The position numbers and the translations under genes were made by a program. A stretch of 43,398 nt of DNA. Origin: Bacteroidales bacterium (GTDB lineage Bacteria; Bacteroidota; Bacteroidia; Bacteroidales; F082). Position 1 is the first letter of the stretch. Each line of letters begins with the position of its first letter. Shown here in pieces: positions 17,861 to 24,918 of the stretch. Location: the NCBI GenBank assembly GCA_016285355.1, contig JAEEQP010000028.1, positions 1 through 43,398 on the forward strand, written 5' to 3'. The notes under the pieces were generated by a model, which was not told the origin of the DNA, made no database searches, and saw only the letters and a program-made list of their open reading frames with translations.

Positions 17861-18172
17861 TTATCTCCTGTCAGGGATGCCGAACTTGGTCCACCAAGTT
17901 TGGTCATACTTTGTTTTGATGGCTTTTTTGACGGTTTGTGTCCTGTTTTTCAGGATGTTCAAGGCATCGTGGGCTTCATCGCTCTTTTTACGGAGCTCTT
18001 CTTGAAGTTTGTCAATCTCAGCAGAAATGGCTTCCAAACGCTTGCAGTCTTCCTCCATTTTCTGCATTACGCCTTCTTCCACGCCTGCGTCGCGACCGAG
18101 GCGTTGGTTGCGTTTCACTCCGGAAATGATGAGTTTTGACTTCTCGAGTTGGTCTTTAAAAATTTGGTACAT
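17861..18172 (-). CDS. Small coiled-coil protein of unknown function
   Basis: The 103-residue protein is almost entirely charged helix (heptad-like EEDCKRLEAISAEIDKLQEEL) and ends with a Trp-containing segment (TWWTKFGIPDRR). It has no signal peptide or membrane segment, so it is probably cytoplasmic. It is convergent with the methyltransferase gene and has a minus-strand -7 box at 18232-18225. No family is recognised with confidence; an oligomeric scaffold or nucleoid-associated role would be a guess. Confidence 0.6.
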   Translation of the reverse strand: MYQIFKDQLEKSKLIISGVKRNQRLGRDAGVEEGVMQKMEEDCKRLEAISAEIDKLQEELRKKSDEAHDALNILKNRTQTVKKAIKTKYDQTWWTKFGIPDRR

Positions 18173-18224
18173 AATTCGTTGAAATTTATGCTATTGTTGG
18201 TCTTTCCAATATCAAAATCGAAGG

Positions 18225-18232
18225 CAAAGATA
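18225..18232 (-). promoter_or_regulatory. -7 box for the coiled-coil gene
   Basis: Minus-strand TATCTTTG, 52 bases before the ATG at 18172. No matching -33 TTG was found. Confidence 0.4.
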
Positions 18233-18349
18233 AGAAAAAAATCAATGGTTATTCATAAATAGTTGAAAATAAGATTATTACATTTTTAATTCGTTGATTT
18301 TCAAATGGGTTTGTGGATTTACAAGAATTTCCCAAAATACAGCAAAGGC

Positions 18350-19825
18350 TCATTTGCGTTCAAAAATGGCATCTTTTTGCGCTCCATCGGGCTCTTCTAC
18401 CTTGAGTTCACTAATGCTATGGTTGCTGACATCATCAAGGACGATAGCGGTACGGTAATCTTTCTTTAAGGCTTTTAGCGTAATGTTGTTCATCACTAAA
18501 CCCTCGACATGGCGGATGAAGAAGCCCCATGCAGGCAACTCTTCATGTTGCGAGAACTCTGGATAAGCCTTGGGCATCTCGGGCACTTTGTCCAACTCGT
18601 CAAGACCTACGCAGGCATAGTGCGGGTCTCCCCCACCAGGGAAGATGATTTCGATGTTCTCCAAAGTGACATTCTTTATCTTGCTGTCTTTCAGTCCGAT
18701 GATGCCACAAGGTGAGATGTTGCGTGGCAAGTCTTCGATGGGACCTTCGTATTCATATCCAGCATCGGGTTTGGTGGCGGCCACTTCGCAATAAAGGTTG
18801 CGGATGGTGATACCGTCCATGAAACTTTGCTTGTCGCGGCGGGCGCCCACGTTGAGGTAGATGGCGTTTCCAACGTTTGTGGCATAGAGTGAATCTACGA
18901 GGATGTTCTCGCAGATACCACCATCGACGCTTTGAATGGTGATGGCGCTGCGATAGGTGTTGTAGACGGTGTTGTTGATGATACGCACATTCTTGAATCC
19001 GCCTGCGCCCATGGTGCCGAACTTAATGCTGCTGGCACTACTTCTTGCCGTACAGTTACGCACTTCCACGTTCTGACACAACTTCTTGGCACTGTGCGAC
19101 TTGAGGCAGATAGCATCGTCACTCGCGTCAACATAGCTGTTGGTAAGCACAAAGCCATCACAGTCGACAATGTCGATGCCGTCGTTGTTCCAGAAGGCGG
19201 TGCTTTGGATACGCACATTGTTTACCTTGACATTCTCGCATTGGTCGTACATGGTGACCCAGTTGGCAGCGTTGCGGAAAGTCACATTGTCGACTTCAAC
19301 ATTCTTGCACTCCCTGAAAATCAGCAGTCTGGGTCGGAAGCCTTCGCCTACACGGTCATTGCTTAGTTTGTCTTTCATGAGACCTTTGTGTACGAGGTCG
19401 GTACAGTTGTTGCCTAACTCGCGGCCTTGTCCCTCAATGACACCGCCGCTGTTGTAGTAGCCGATGAGTCGGATGTTCTCGACGCCTTCAGCCAGGATGA
19501 GGGCATGGTCGTTGGTGGCGATGAGGCGGTCATAATCGAAGGGATTGGTGCTTCCGACGAGCACGGCACCTTCGACCAGCTCGATAGTGACGTTGGACTT
19601 CATGTGGATGCTACCTGTCAGGTAGCGGCCCACCCAGAAGCGGAGGGTGCCGCCGCCTTGTTCCGCAATCCAGTCGATGGCGAACTGGATGCTGCGAGTG
19701 TTCATGGTCACGCCGTCGCTACGGATGCCGAACTTCGAGGCGTTGTAGATGGGTTTCGGGTCTTGCGCTATGGCTTGGAGGCCGATTAGCAGGGAGAGAC
19801 AGAGGATGATGAGGTGCTTTTTCAT
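18350..19825 (-). CDS. Glycoside hydrolase family 28 protein (polygalacturonase-like)
   Basis: The 491-residue secreted protein starts at ATG 19825, giving a signal peptide (MKKHLIILCLSLLIGLQAIAQ). A right-handed beta-helix follows. The GH28 acidic residues are present in NNDGID (213-218, D215) and SDDAICLKS (D236/D237). The usual G-H-G segment is replaced by SIKFGTMGAGG and the RxK motif is not obvious, so specificity may differ from a standard polygalacturonase. GH28 enzymes hydrolyse galacturonic acid linkages in pectin. Its ATG overlaps the TGA of the GH106 gene upstream (ATGA), so the two are translationally coupled. Confidence 0.83.
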   Translation of the reverse strand: MKKHLIILCLSLLIGLQAIAQDPKPIYNASKFGIRSDGVTMNTRSIQFAIDWIAEQGGGTLRFWVGRYLTGSIHMKSNVTIELVEGAVLVGSTNPFDYDRLIATNDHALILAEGVENIRLIGYYNSGGVIEGQGRELGNNCTDLVHKGLMKDKLSNDRVGEGFRPRLLIFRECKNVEVDNVTFRNAANWVTMYDQCENVKVNNVRIQSTAFWNNDGIDIVDCDGFVLTNSYVDASDDAICLKSHSAKKLCQNVEVRNCTARSSASSIKFGTMGAGGFKNVRIINNTVYNTYRSAITIQSVDGGICENILVDSLYATNVGNAIYLNVGARRDKQSFMDGITIRNLYCEVAATKPDAGYEYEGPIEDLPRNISPCGIIGLKDSKIKNVTLENIEIIFPGGGDPHYACVGLDELDKVPEMPKAYPEFSQHEELPAWGFFIRHVEGLVMNNITLKALKKDYRTAIVLDDVSNHSISELKVEEPDGAQKDAIFERK

Positions 19826-22800
19826 TTTGTTGTTGTTTTTGTTTGTTGCCCGACGTTGCGCTGCGCTTGCATCGGGTTGATGTCGTGTCGCCCTTTCAGG
19901 GCTGTAGATTGATGGAGCTTGACTGGACCAAGTAAGCCCATGGGTTGTAAAGGTTGGTCTCTTTTGGGGTGGTTGACATATATCCAAGTGGTCGGGTTTT
20001 CCTCGCGGCTAAAAGTCTTGAGATAGTTGCCCATGGTGGTGGTTACATGGATTTCGATATCGTTTGCTCCGTCATGGAGGTAATCGCCAATGTCGTATAT
20101 CCGCATTCCAAAATATTGGACGCCAGTAGATTGTCCGTTGACGAACACCTCGGAAACGCCTTCCACGAGGCCTAAATCCAAAATTGTAGAAACGTTGCGT
20201 GCAATGTCTCCACCCACATCAATCATTTTCCGATAAATTAAGGTGCCGCAGAAATGCTGGTAAGTTTCACTGTCTTTGAGGTCGAACAGGGTATCAAAAT
20301 GGGTGTTGATAGTATCGTGCAACAGGCTGTGGCACAAGGTTACATCCCAATTATTTGAAAGGTCGTTAAATGGTATTTCTTTTATCCTTTGGTGTAGTGG
20401 CTGCCGGGTCGGAAGGTTTAACCTTTCTGCCCATGTCATTCCTTGCAGAGGATTGTGCGAATGGAATCTATGGGCAGAAAGCTTAGTACTTTCAAACACG
20501 ACAAGTACTGATTCCACAGGGCCCAAGTCGAAGGTATAACTGCCATTTTCATCGAGCGGCAAGGCAAAACGTTCGCCCGTCTGCAAGTCCCAAATCTGGG
20601 CTTGGCGTTTGTGGGTCAAGGCTTGGCTGAAGGTGATTCTGGTTTGGTGTGCCTGATAGCGGTGGCTGTTGCTCAATAGAATCATCTCGCTGCCATCGTC
20701 CGTGGTGTAACGATTCTGCATCACAAAGGGGTCCGGGCTCTCAATGTTGAGGTAATGGGGGAGTTGTTCGGCTTTCATTAGGCTGTCATACCAAGGGATG
20801 AAGCCTTCTTTGGGCGGCTCGACGAAAACGAAACAATCCTCATACTGCATCACTTTGTCCATGGTAGCCTTTACGAGGGAGTCGTTTTTGCGGTAGTCTT
20901 TACTTAGGCCTAACGATTGATAAGGTATCGTGTCGATGCATAAAACTTTGCCGCCTGACTCCACAAAATGCAGCAGTTGCTCGGCGGTTTCGGGGTGCAA
21001 ACTCTCCACATCAATGAGCATGAGTGTGTTGTATTTCCTTTGGTTGAAGTAAAGGTTGCCCTCCTTGACAGTGGACTGGTTGATGATATTTTCGCTCACA
21101 TAGTCCACACCGCCACCGCATTTGTTGATGGCCTCCCAAATGAGGGTTTTGTAAGGGGCTCGGGTGGTGTTGGGGAAAGGCTCGTTTTGCATCCCGATGG
21201 TGCTCCACATGTCGTTTTCGGGATTGAGGATGGCAATGTTGGCATAATAAGTGCCATGCTGCAAGGCGTAGGAGAGCCGTGCCTTGTAGTCGTTGTATTG
21301 TTTGAAATAGGGCCACCAGTTGTTGTTGTCGCTGTAGTAGGCGCCATAGCGTACCCAGCCAGGGAAAGGTGCTTCGAGGTTGGGCGAGTAGTTGAAGCCA
21401 TGAAAGACGCTGTGGGTAATACCCGACATGGCACTTTGGTCACCGCCGATTTTCAGCTGTTCCAATGTCATATTGAAGACGGTGTATGTATTGGTCATCT
21501 CCTCGCAGCTTACGGTGCGGTTGCCAGCCAAATGTGCTGCCGACGACACGAACTTGTTGACCATCGTATAGGCGCGACCACGGCGGTAGTCGGTCTCTGA
21601 CATTTCCTCGCCGGGTTTATGACGCAGCCAGTTCGTGGTCCATGATTCGCCCTCGGGAATATCGTAGCCCATGGCATTTTCCAAAGGATAAAAGCCGCGA
21701 CCATAGGCCTGAGCGCGAGCCTTCACGCCAAGTTGGTGACACCATGCAAGGTAAGTGTTGGTGAAACGTTCTTGCATCAGCTGGGCCTTGAAGTCCTCAA
21801 AATCATAACGTGCCCGCTGCATTTCCTTTTGGAAGTCTTCCGTCACGGGCACCACGAGATTGTAGTTGAGTGCACTGCCCATGGATCCAATCTTGAAGAG
21901 GATGAAAGGCAACCATTCGGTGATGTCGTAGCCGTAACGTTTTTGGAACTCCTCGGCCATGCCGTTTGTCCAATTGGCACCTTCCAACTCCATGCTGTCG
22001 GTGAACAAGGCGCGGATATTGCCCTTCAGCGGCCCAATTTGTGCCTCAATCTTGTCCGACATATTATAAAGGTATCGGTTGACCGCCTCGGCATTGAAGT
22101 GGTCGAGCACAGGTCCCGCTGCGCCAGGTGCACCGTTGATGACCTCCAAGAATCCATTGATTTTCACCAAAGCGGCCAAAGTGTATTCCCCTTCGGGGAC
22201 TTCGATGGTAAAGGTGCTATCAATCGGCCCTTCGACAGGCTCAGGGACCTTGCTTTGGGCCGACCAAATGGTAATACCATCATCAATAGAAGTAGCTGGA
22301 TTCGGATAAAGCCGCAGCAGCATCAGCTCTTTGGTGTTGCCTTTATAGGGCGAGCTCACCTTAGGCATAGCTTTGGCGCAAAGACTGTCGCGGATAATTG
22401 TCAACGTAGTTGGGCCAGTCACTGTTTCCGCATAATTGACCACGATTTGTGCCCGCTCGTCTTCCTTGAGGAACTCGGCTCCGAAAGGCCAGCCTGAACC
22501 TACGAGCAGATCGCAAGTCATGTCTAAAGAGTCAGCCTCGTCGAAGCAGACCTTCAACATGTCAACCCATTCAGGACTAAGCCATTGCAAGGAAGGTTTG
22601 TCAAGGCTGTCACAATAAGAAGGGAAGGCAATGGGATTGATTTCCACACCACCAATGCCGGCTTCTTTTAAGAGGCGTAACTCGCGTACTAATTCATCGG
22701 CCTCCACTTTATCACCGTTCCACCACCAGCGTACGAAGGGATGATATTTTGAAATGGGTTGCTGAAACTCTTGATAAAGTTCCTCGCAAGTCAATATCTC

Positions 22801-22872
22801 TTCTTTCGGTTGACATTGGCAGAGGAGAAAGATTATGGTTATAAGGAGAAAAGATGAGAATAGCCGATTCAT
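19822..22872 (-). CDS. Glycoside hydrolase family 106-like protein (alpha-L-rhamnosidase)
   Basis: The 1016-residue lipoprotein-like protein starts at ATG 22872; its signal ends in FLLCQCQ, with C18 or C20 as possible lipid sites. The N-terminal segment (HPFVRWWWNGDKV, EAGIGGVEI) and the following barrel resemble GH106 enzymes, which remove L-rhamnose from pectic rhamnogalacturonan. C-terminal beta domains end at GLLGPVKL, where such proteins normally stop. Two sections look acquired: about residues 798-816 are encoded by a palindromic element (20424-20480), and the last 30 residues by a hairpin-rich repeat (19849-19902). The first lies between two beta domains and keeps frame. Coupled to GH28 by ATGA. 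Confidence 0.82.
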   Translation of the reverse strand: MNRLFSSFLLITIIFLLCQCQPKEEILTCEELYQEFQQPISKYHPFVRWWWNGDKVEADELVRELRLLKEAGIGGVEINPIAFPSYCDSLDKPSLQWLSPEWVDMLKVCFDEADSLDMTCDLLVGSGWPFGAEFLKEDERAQIVVNYAETVTGPTTLTIIRDSLCAKAMPKVSSPYKGNTKELMLLRLYPNPATSIDDGITIWSAQSKVPEPVEGPIDSTFTIEVPEGEYTLAALVKINGFLEVINGAPGAAGPVLDHFNAEAVNRYLYNMSDKIEAQIGPLKGNIRALFTDSMELEGANWTNGMAEEFQKRYGYDITEWLPFILFKIGSMGSALNYNLVVPVTEDFQKEMQRARYDFEDFKAQLMQERFTNTYLAWCHQLGVKARAQAYGRGFYPLENAMGYDIPEGESWTTNWLRHKPGEEMSETDYRRGRAYTMVNKFVSSAAHLAGNRTVSCEEMTNTYTVFNMTLEQLKIGGDQSAMSGITHSVFHGFNYSPNLEAPFPGWVRYGAYYSDNNNWWPYFKQYNDYKARLSYALQHGTYYANIAILNPENDMWSTIGMQNEPFPNTTRAPYKTLIWEAINKCGGGVDYVSENIINQSTVKEGNLYFNQRKYNTLMLIDVESLHPETAEQLLHFVESGGKVLCIDTIPYQSLGLSKDYRKNDSLVKATMDKVMQYEDCFVFVEPPKEGFIPWYDSLMKAEQLPHYLNIESPDPFVMQNRYTTDDGSEMILLSNSHRYQAHQTRITFSQALTHKRQAQIWDLQTGERFALPLDENGSYTFDLGPVESVLVVFESTKLSAHRFHSHNPLQGMTWAERLNLPTRQPLHQRIKEIPFNDLSNNWDVTLCHSLLHDTINTHFDTLFDLKDSETYQHFCGTLIYRKMIDVGGDIARNVSTILDLGLVEGVSEVFVNGQSTGVQYFGMRIYDIGDYLHDGANDIEIHVTTTMGNYLKTFSREENPTTWIYVNHPKRDQPLQPMGLLGPVKLHQSTALKGRHDINPMQAQRNVGQQTKTTTK
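19849..19902 (-). repeat. REP-like double-hairpin sequence encoding the GH106 C-terminal tail
   Basis: Two inverted repeats lie side by side: GCCCT/AGGGC around three bases (19890-19902), and CCCGA/TCGGG enclosing a GCG-rich inner stem (19849-19876). On the minus strand they read as the end of the GH106 gene, after the normal GLLGPVKL end. Similar GCCCTGAAAGGGC hairpins are, to my memory, common dispersed repeats in Bacteroidota genomes; that was not checked. Confidence 0.5.
20424..20480 (+). repeat. Palindromic element, copy inside the GH106 coding region
   Basis: Outer arm TTTCTGCCCAT (20424-20434), GTC, ATTCC (20438-20442), 20-base loop, GGAAT (20463-20467), CT, complementary arm ATGGGCAGAAA (20470-20480). 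The same plan and the same invariant bases occur at 31119-31173 and 31207-31264. It is read in frame on the minus strand as about 19 residues of the GH106 protein. Confidence 0.8.
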
Positions 22873-22896
22873 TATTATTTTTCGTCGTAATACCCG

Positions 22897-22904
22897 CAAA
22901 AATA
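22897..22904 (-). promoter_or_regulatory. -7 box for the GH106-GH28 operon
   Basis: Minus-strand TATTTTTG, 24 bases before ATG 22872. A proper -33 element is not visible. Confidence 0.4.
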
Positions 22905-22940
22905 GAAATATTTTCTCAAAACAGATAAGGGAATAAAGGC

Positions 22941-24260
22941 TTACATGTCGTCCATTGAGAGACCTCGTGTAGCGATGTGGTATCCATGGAACTGTCGTGT
23001 GGAATTCAGAAAGACTTCGGTTTTGGATTGCAATTCGGTTGGATTAATATTGGATGCTTGTCGTTTGATCTCGAAAAATGTGGCAGTGCCCGACAGTTCA
23101 TCCTCCGCAATCATGTCTATCTCGTTCTCTCCTTTGCGGTCCCACCATCGACCTATGCGAGTCCATTGGCCCGATTCAACGGCAATCCTATGGAAATAGC
23201 GTTCCAGCATCAGACCGCTGAAGGTTTCATAATCTCGCCTGACAATCTCACGAACCTTGGCATAGTTTTCAATTTCAAGGATATAGCTGTACTTAAAAAT
23301 GAAACGGAACCAAAAGCAATAGAAAACGTCGACAATTTCATATCTGACATTTTTTGTTCCGCTTTTCTCAAACAGAGGCTGTCTCTTGCGAATCAATTCA
23401 TATTCCTTCTCCAGATTGGTTAGATAGCCCCCTACCTCTTTCCCAATCACATCCTCTATTTCCGAACGTGTATTCTTTCCCCGCGCTATGCAAGAGAGGA
23501 TAGAGAAATAGACACCATAATCCCTTCCGAACTCTTCCACGAGATTATTCTTTCCTTCGGAGATAAAGGTGGAGTTGGGTCCAATGATGTAGTCAATCAT
23601 GGCATCTTTGGTAATGGCTCCTGCATCCACGAGAAGCTGTACGTATTTGGCCACCCCACCAGTAAAGGTAAACAGGGCAAGGAGACTCTCTTTTGAGTAA
23701 CCGGGATGGACATCCGACATGATTTCCTTCAGAACGGAGGGGCGGAAAGGCTGTACCCTAAGTTCGCCGGTACTGCGGCCATAGAGTGGCTCTTTCTTGT
23801 CTTTGAAGATTTTCTGCATCATCGAGTAAACCGAGCCACATACAAGCAAGTTGATATGGGATTGCTTTTCATAACGGTCCCAAATGTCTTGCATCTCACT
23901 GTAGATGGCTTTGTTGACCTTGAAAAACTCTTGAAACTCATCTATGACAAGCGTGAAGCTCTGATTGACGGAGAGTTTCATGAGGTATTCGAATAGGTCG
24001 GCAAACTTACGGCTTCTGCCAAGTATGGGAATACCGAGCTTTTGCTCCATCTCATCTTGGAAATTCTCGCAAAGGTCGCTCTCTGCCTTGCGGGCGACAA
24101 AAAAATAAACGAAAGGCATATTCTCGTATGCTTTTGCAATGAGGGAGGTTTTTCCGATGCGCCTCCTTCCTGTGACCACTGTGAATCTTGCGTTTTTCTT
24201 TGCTTGTTCAGCTGTATTTTGCAGAAAATCAATCTCCTGCTCCCTATCGTAGAATTTCAT
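22941..24260 (-). CDS. AAA-type ATPase with DUF234/PD-(D/E)xK-like C-terminal domain
   Basis: The 439-residue protein starts at ATG 24260 (MKFYDREQEIDFL), the usual opening of this archaeal-type ATPase family. The ATPase domain has Walker A GRRRIGKTS (31-39) and Walker B LVIDEF (104-109). A winged-helix-like middle leads to a C-terminal segment NEID...FFEIKRQ whose D382, E397 and K399 form a PD-(D/E)xK nuclease pattern. Such proteins are frequent, scattered accessory genes in Bacteroidota. Their role is unknown; links to DNA mobility or defence have been proposed but not proven. It is transcribed alone, from a leader containing a perfect inverted repeat (24293-24314). Confidence 0.82.
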   Translation of the reverse strand: MKFYDREQEIDFLQNTAEQAKKNARFTVVTGRRRIGKTSLIAKAYENMPFVYFFVARKAESDLCENFQDEMEQKLGIPILGRSRKFADLFEYLMKLSVNQSFTLVIDEFQEFFKVNKAIYSEMQDIWDRYEKQSHINLLVCGSVYSMMQKIFKDKKEPLYGRSTGELRVQPFRPSVLKEIMSDVHPGYSKESLLALFTFTGGVAKYVQLLVDAGAITKDAMIDYIIGPNSTFISEGKNNLVEEFGRDYGVYFSILSCIARGKNTRSEIEDVIGKEVGGYLTNLEKEYELIRKRQPLFEKSGTKNVRYEIVDVFYCFWFRFIFKYSYILEIENYAKVREIVRRDYETFSGLMLERYFHRIAVESGQWTRIGRWWDRKGENEIDMIAEDELSGTATFFEIKRQASNINPTELQSKTEVFLNSTRQFHGYHIATRGLSMDDM

Positions 24261-24292
24261 GATTGTCTGTTGTTTATATAAGAAACCATCAT

Positions 24293-24314
24293 TTCCGAAA
24301 CGGCTGTTTCGGAA
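24293..24314. promoter_or_regulatory. Perfect 9-bp inverted repeat in the ATPase leader
   Basis: TTCCGAAAC (24293-24301), GGCT, GTTTCGGAA (24306-24314). It begins about 12 bases downstream of the predicted -7 box of the ATPase gene, so it could be a repressor site or a leader hairpin. Confidence 0.5.
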
Positions 24315-24325
24315 CTTTTCCGCTG

Positions 24326-24333
24326 CAAAGATA
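24326..24333 (-). promoter_or_regulatory. -7 box for the ATPase gene
   Basis: Minus-strand TATCTTTG, a perfect TAnnTTTG match 65 bases before ATG 24260. Confidence 0.45.
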
Positions 24334-24637
24334 GTGTTTCTTGGAAAACGATATGAAGATTTCTGCTTTTTCTCTTGACCAAATCGAAAATTTGACCCAC
24401 TTCGTATGGTCGAATCAAAAGATTTTCCTATTTTTGCCCCTGCCAATTCGGGAGAAATCGATTTGGCCAGAGAAAGCGCATTCTTCGCTTTGTTCCTCGA
24501 CTGTGAACTTGCACACTCACAATTGTAAAAAAGAGGATAAAGGGAAAAATGATTGCTTTCACTGTTATGATTGTATTTCCTAATACATTCATATACAGTG
24601 GAGCAGTCCCCTATCCAGTGTTTCTTTTTTTACGGGA

Positions 24638-24724
24638 GTGCAAGCCCAACAGTCGGAAATAAGGATAAGTTTGGGAGGCTCCGCTCTCTTTGCCTATGAT
24701 GAATCATGCCTTTTTGAGTCTTGA
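24638..24724 (+). pseudogene. Possible remnant of a secreted-protein gene
   Basis: A short open frame reads GVQAQQSEIRISLGGSALFAYDES before a TGA at 24722-24724. This looks like the end of a signal peptide (VQAQ) and the first strand of an envelope protein. The frame upstream has a stop near 24580 and no ATG, and it ends after 28 codons. It may be the 5' remnant of a deleted gene, or chance. Confidence 0.2.
24666..24673 (+). promoter_or_regulatory. -7 box for the small-peptide/lipoprotein operon
   Basis: TAAGTTTG matches TAnnTTTG and lies 77 bases before ATG 24751. No -33 TTG at the expected spacing. Confidence 0.3.
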
Positions 24725-24750
24725 AGGCAAAACAAAAGACAAACAAATCA

Positions 24751-24906
24751 ATGAAGTATTTTGGTAACAGCCCGAAAGGGCAAATCTATGAATCTCCGAA
24801 AGCAGAGATCATAGAAATCGAGACACAAGGCATTTTGTGCAGCTCTGCAGATGGCACAAGAGGCGGAACGGAAAGTATGAACATGACCGATATTAATTGG
24901 CCTTAA
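24751..24906 (+). CDS. 51-residue peptide with PKAEIIEIETQGILCSS motif
   Basis: The peptide starts at ATG 24751 (MKYFGNSPKGQIYESPKAEI) and ends GGTESMNMTDINWP. It has no signal peptide. The pattern resembles a loosely defined class of short Bacteroidota peptides: an ESP-x-x-E-I-IEI stretch, a hydrophobic GILCSS patch with one Cys, a Gly/Thr-rich GGTE stretch and a C-terminal Trp. These seem often to precede genes for secreted lipoproteins; that is memory, not a search result. The lipoprotein gene follows 12 bases later. Possible roles include a regulatory leader peptide, a chaperone, or a precursor peptide. Confidence 0.6.
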   Translation: MKYFGNSPKGQIYESPKAEIIEIETQGILCSSADGTRGGTESMNMTDINWP

Positions 24907-24918
24907 AATCAATGTACT

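Larger units (their letters stand above)
24261..24750. other. 490-base intergenic region
   Basis: Between the divergent ATPase and small-peptide genes. It holds the inverted repeat at 24293-24314, a minus-strand -7 box (24333-24326), plus-strand -7-like boxes at 24429-24436 and 24666-24673, and a possible coding remnant (24638-24724). No intact gene is seen. Confidence 0.55.
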
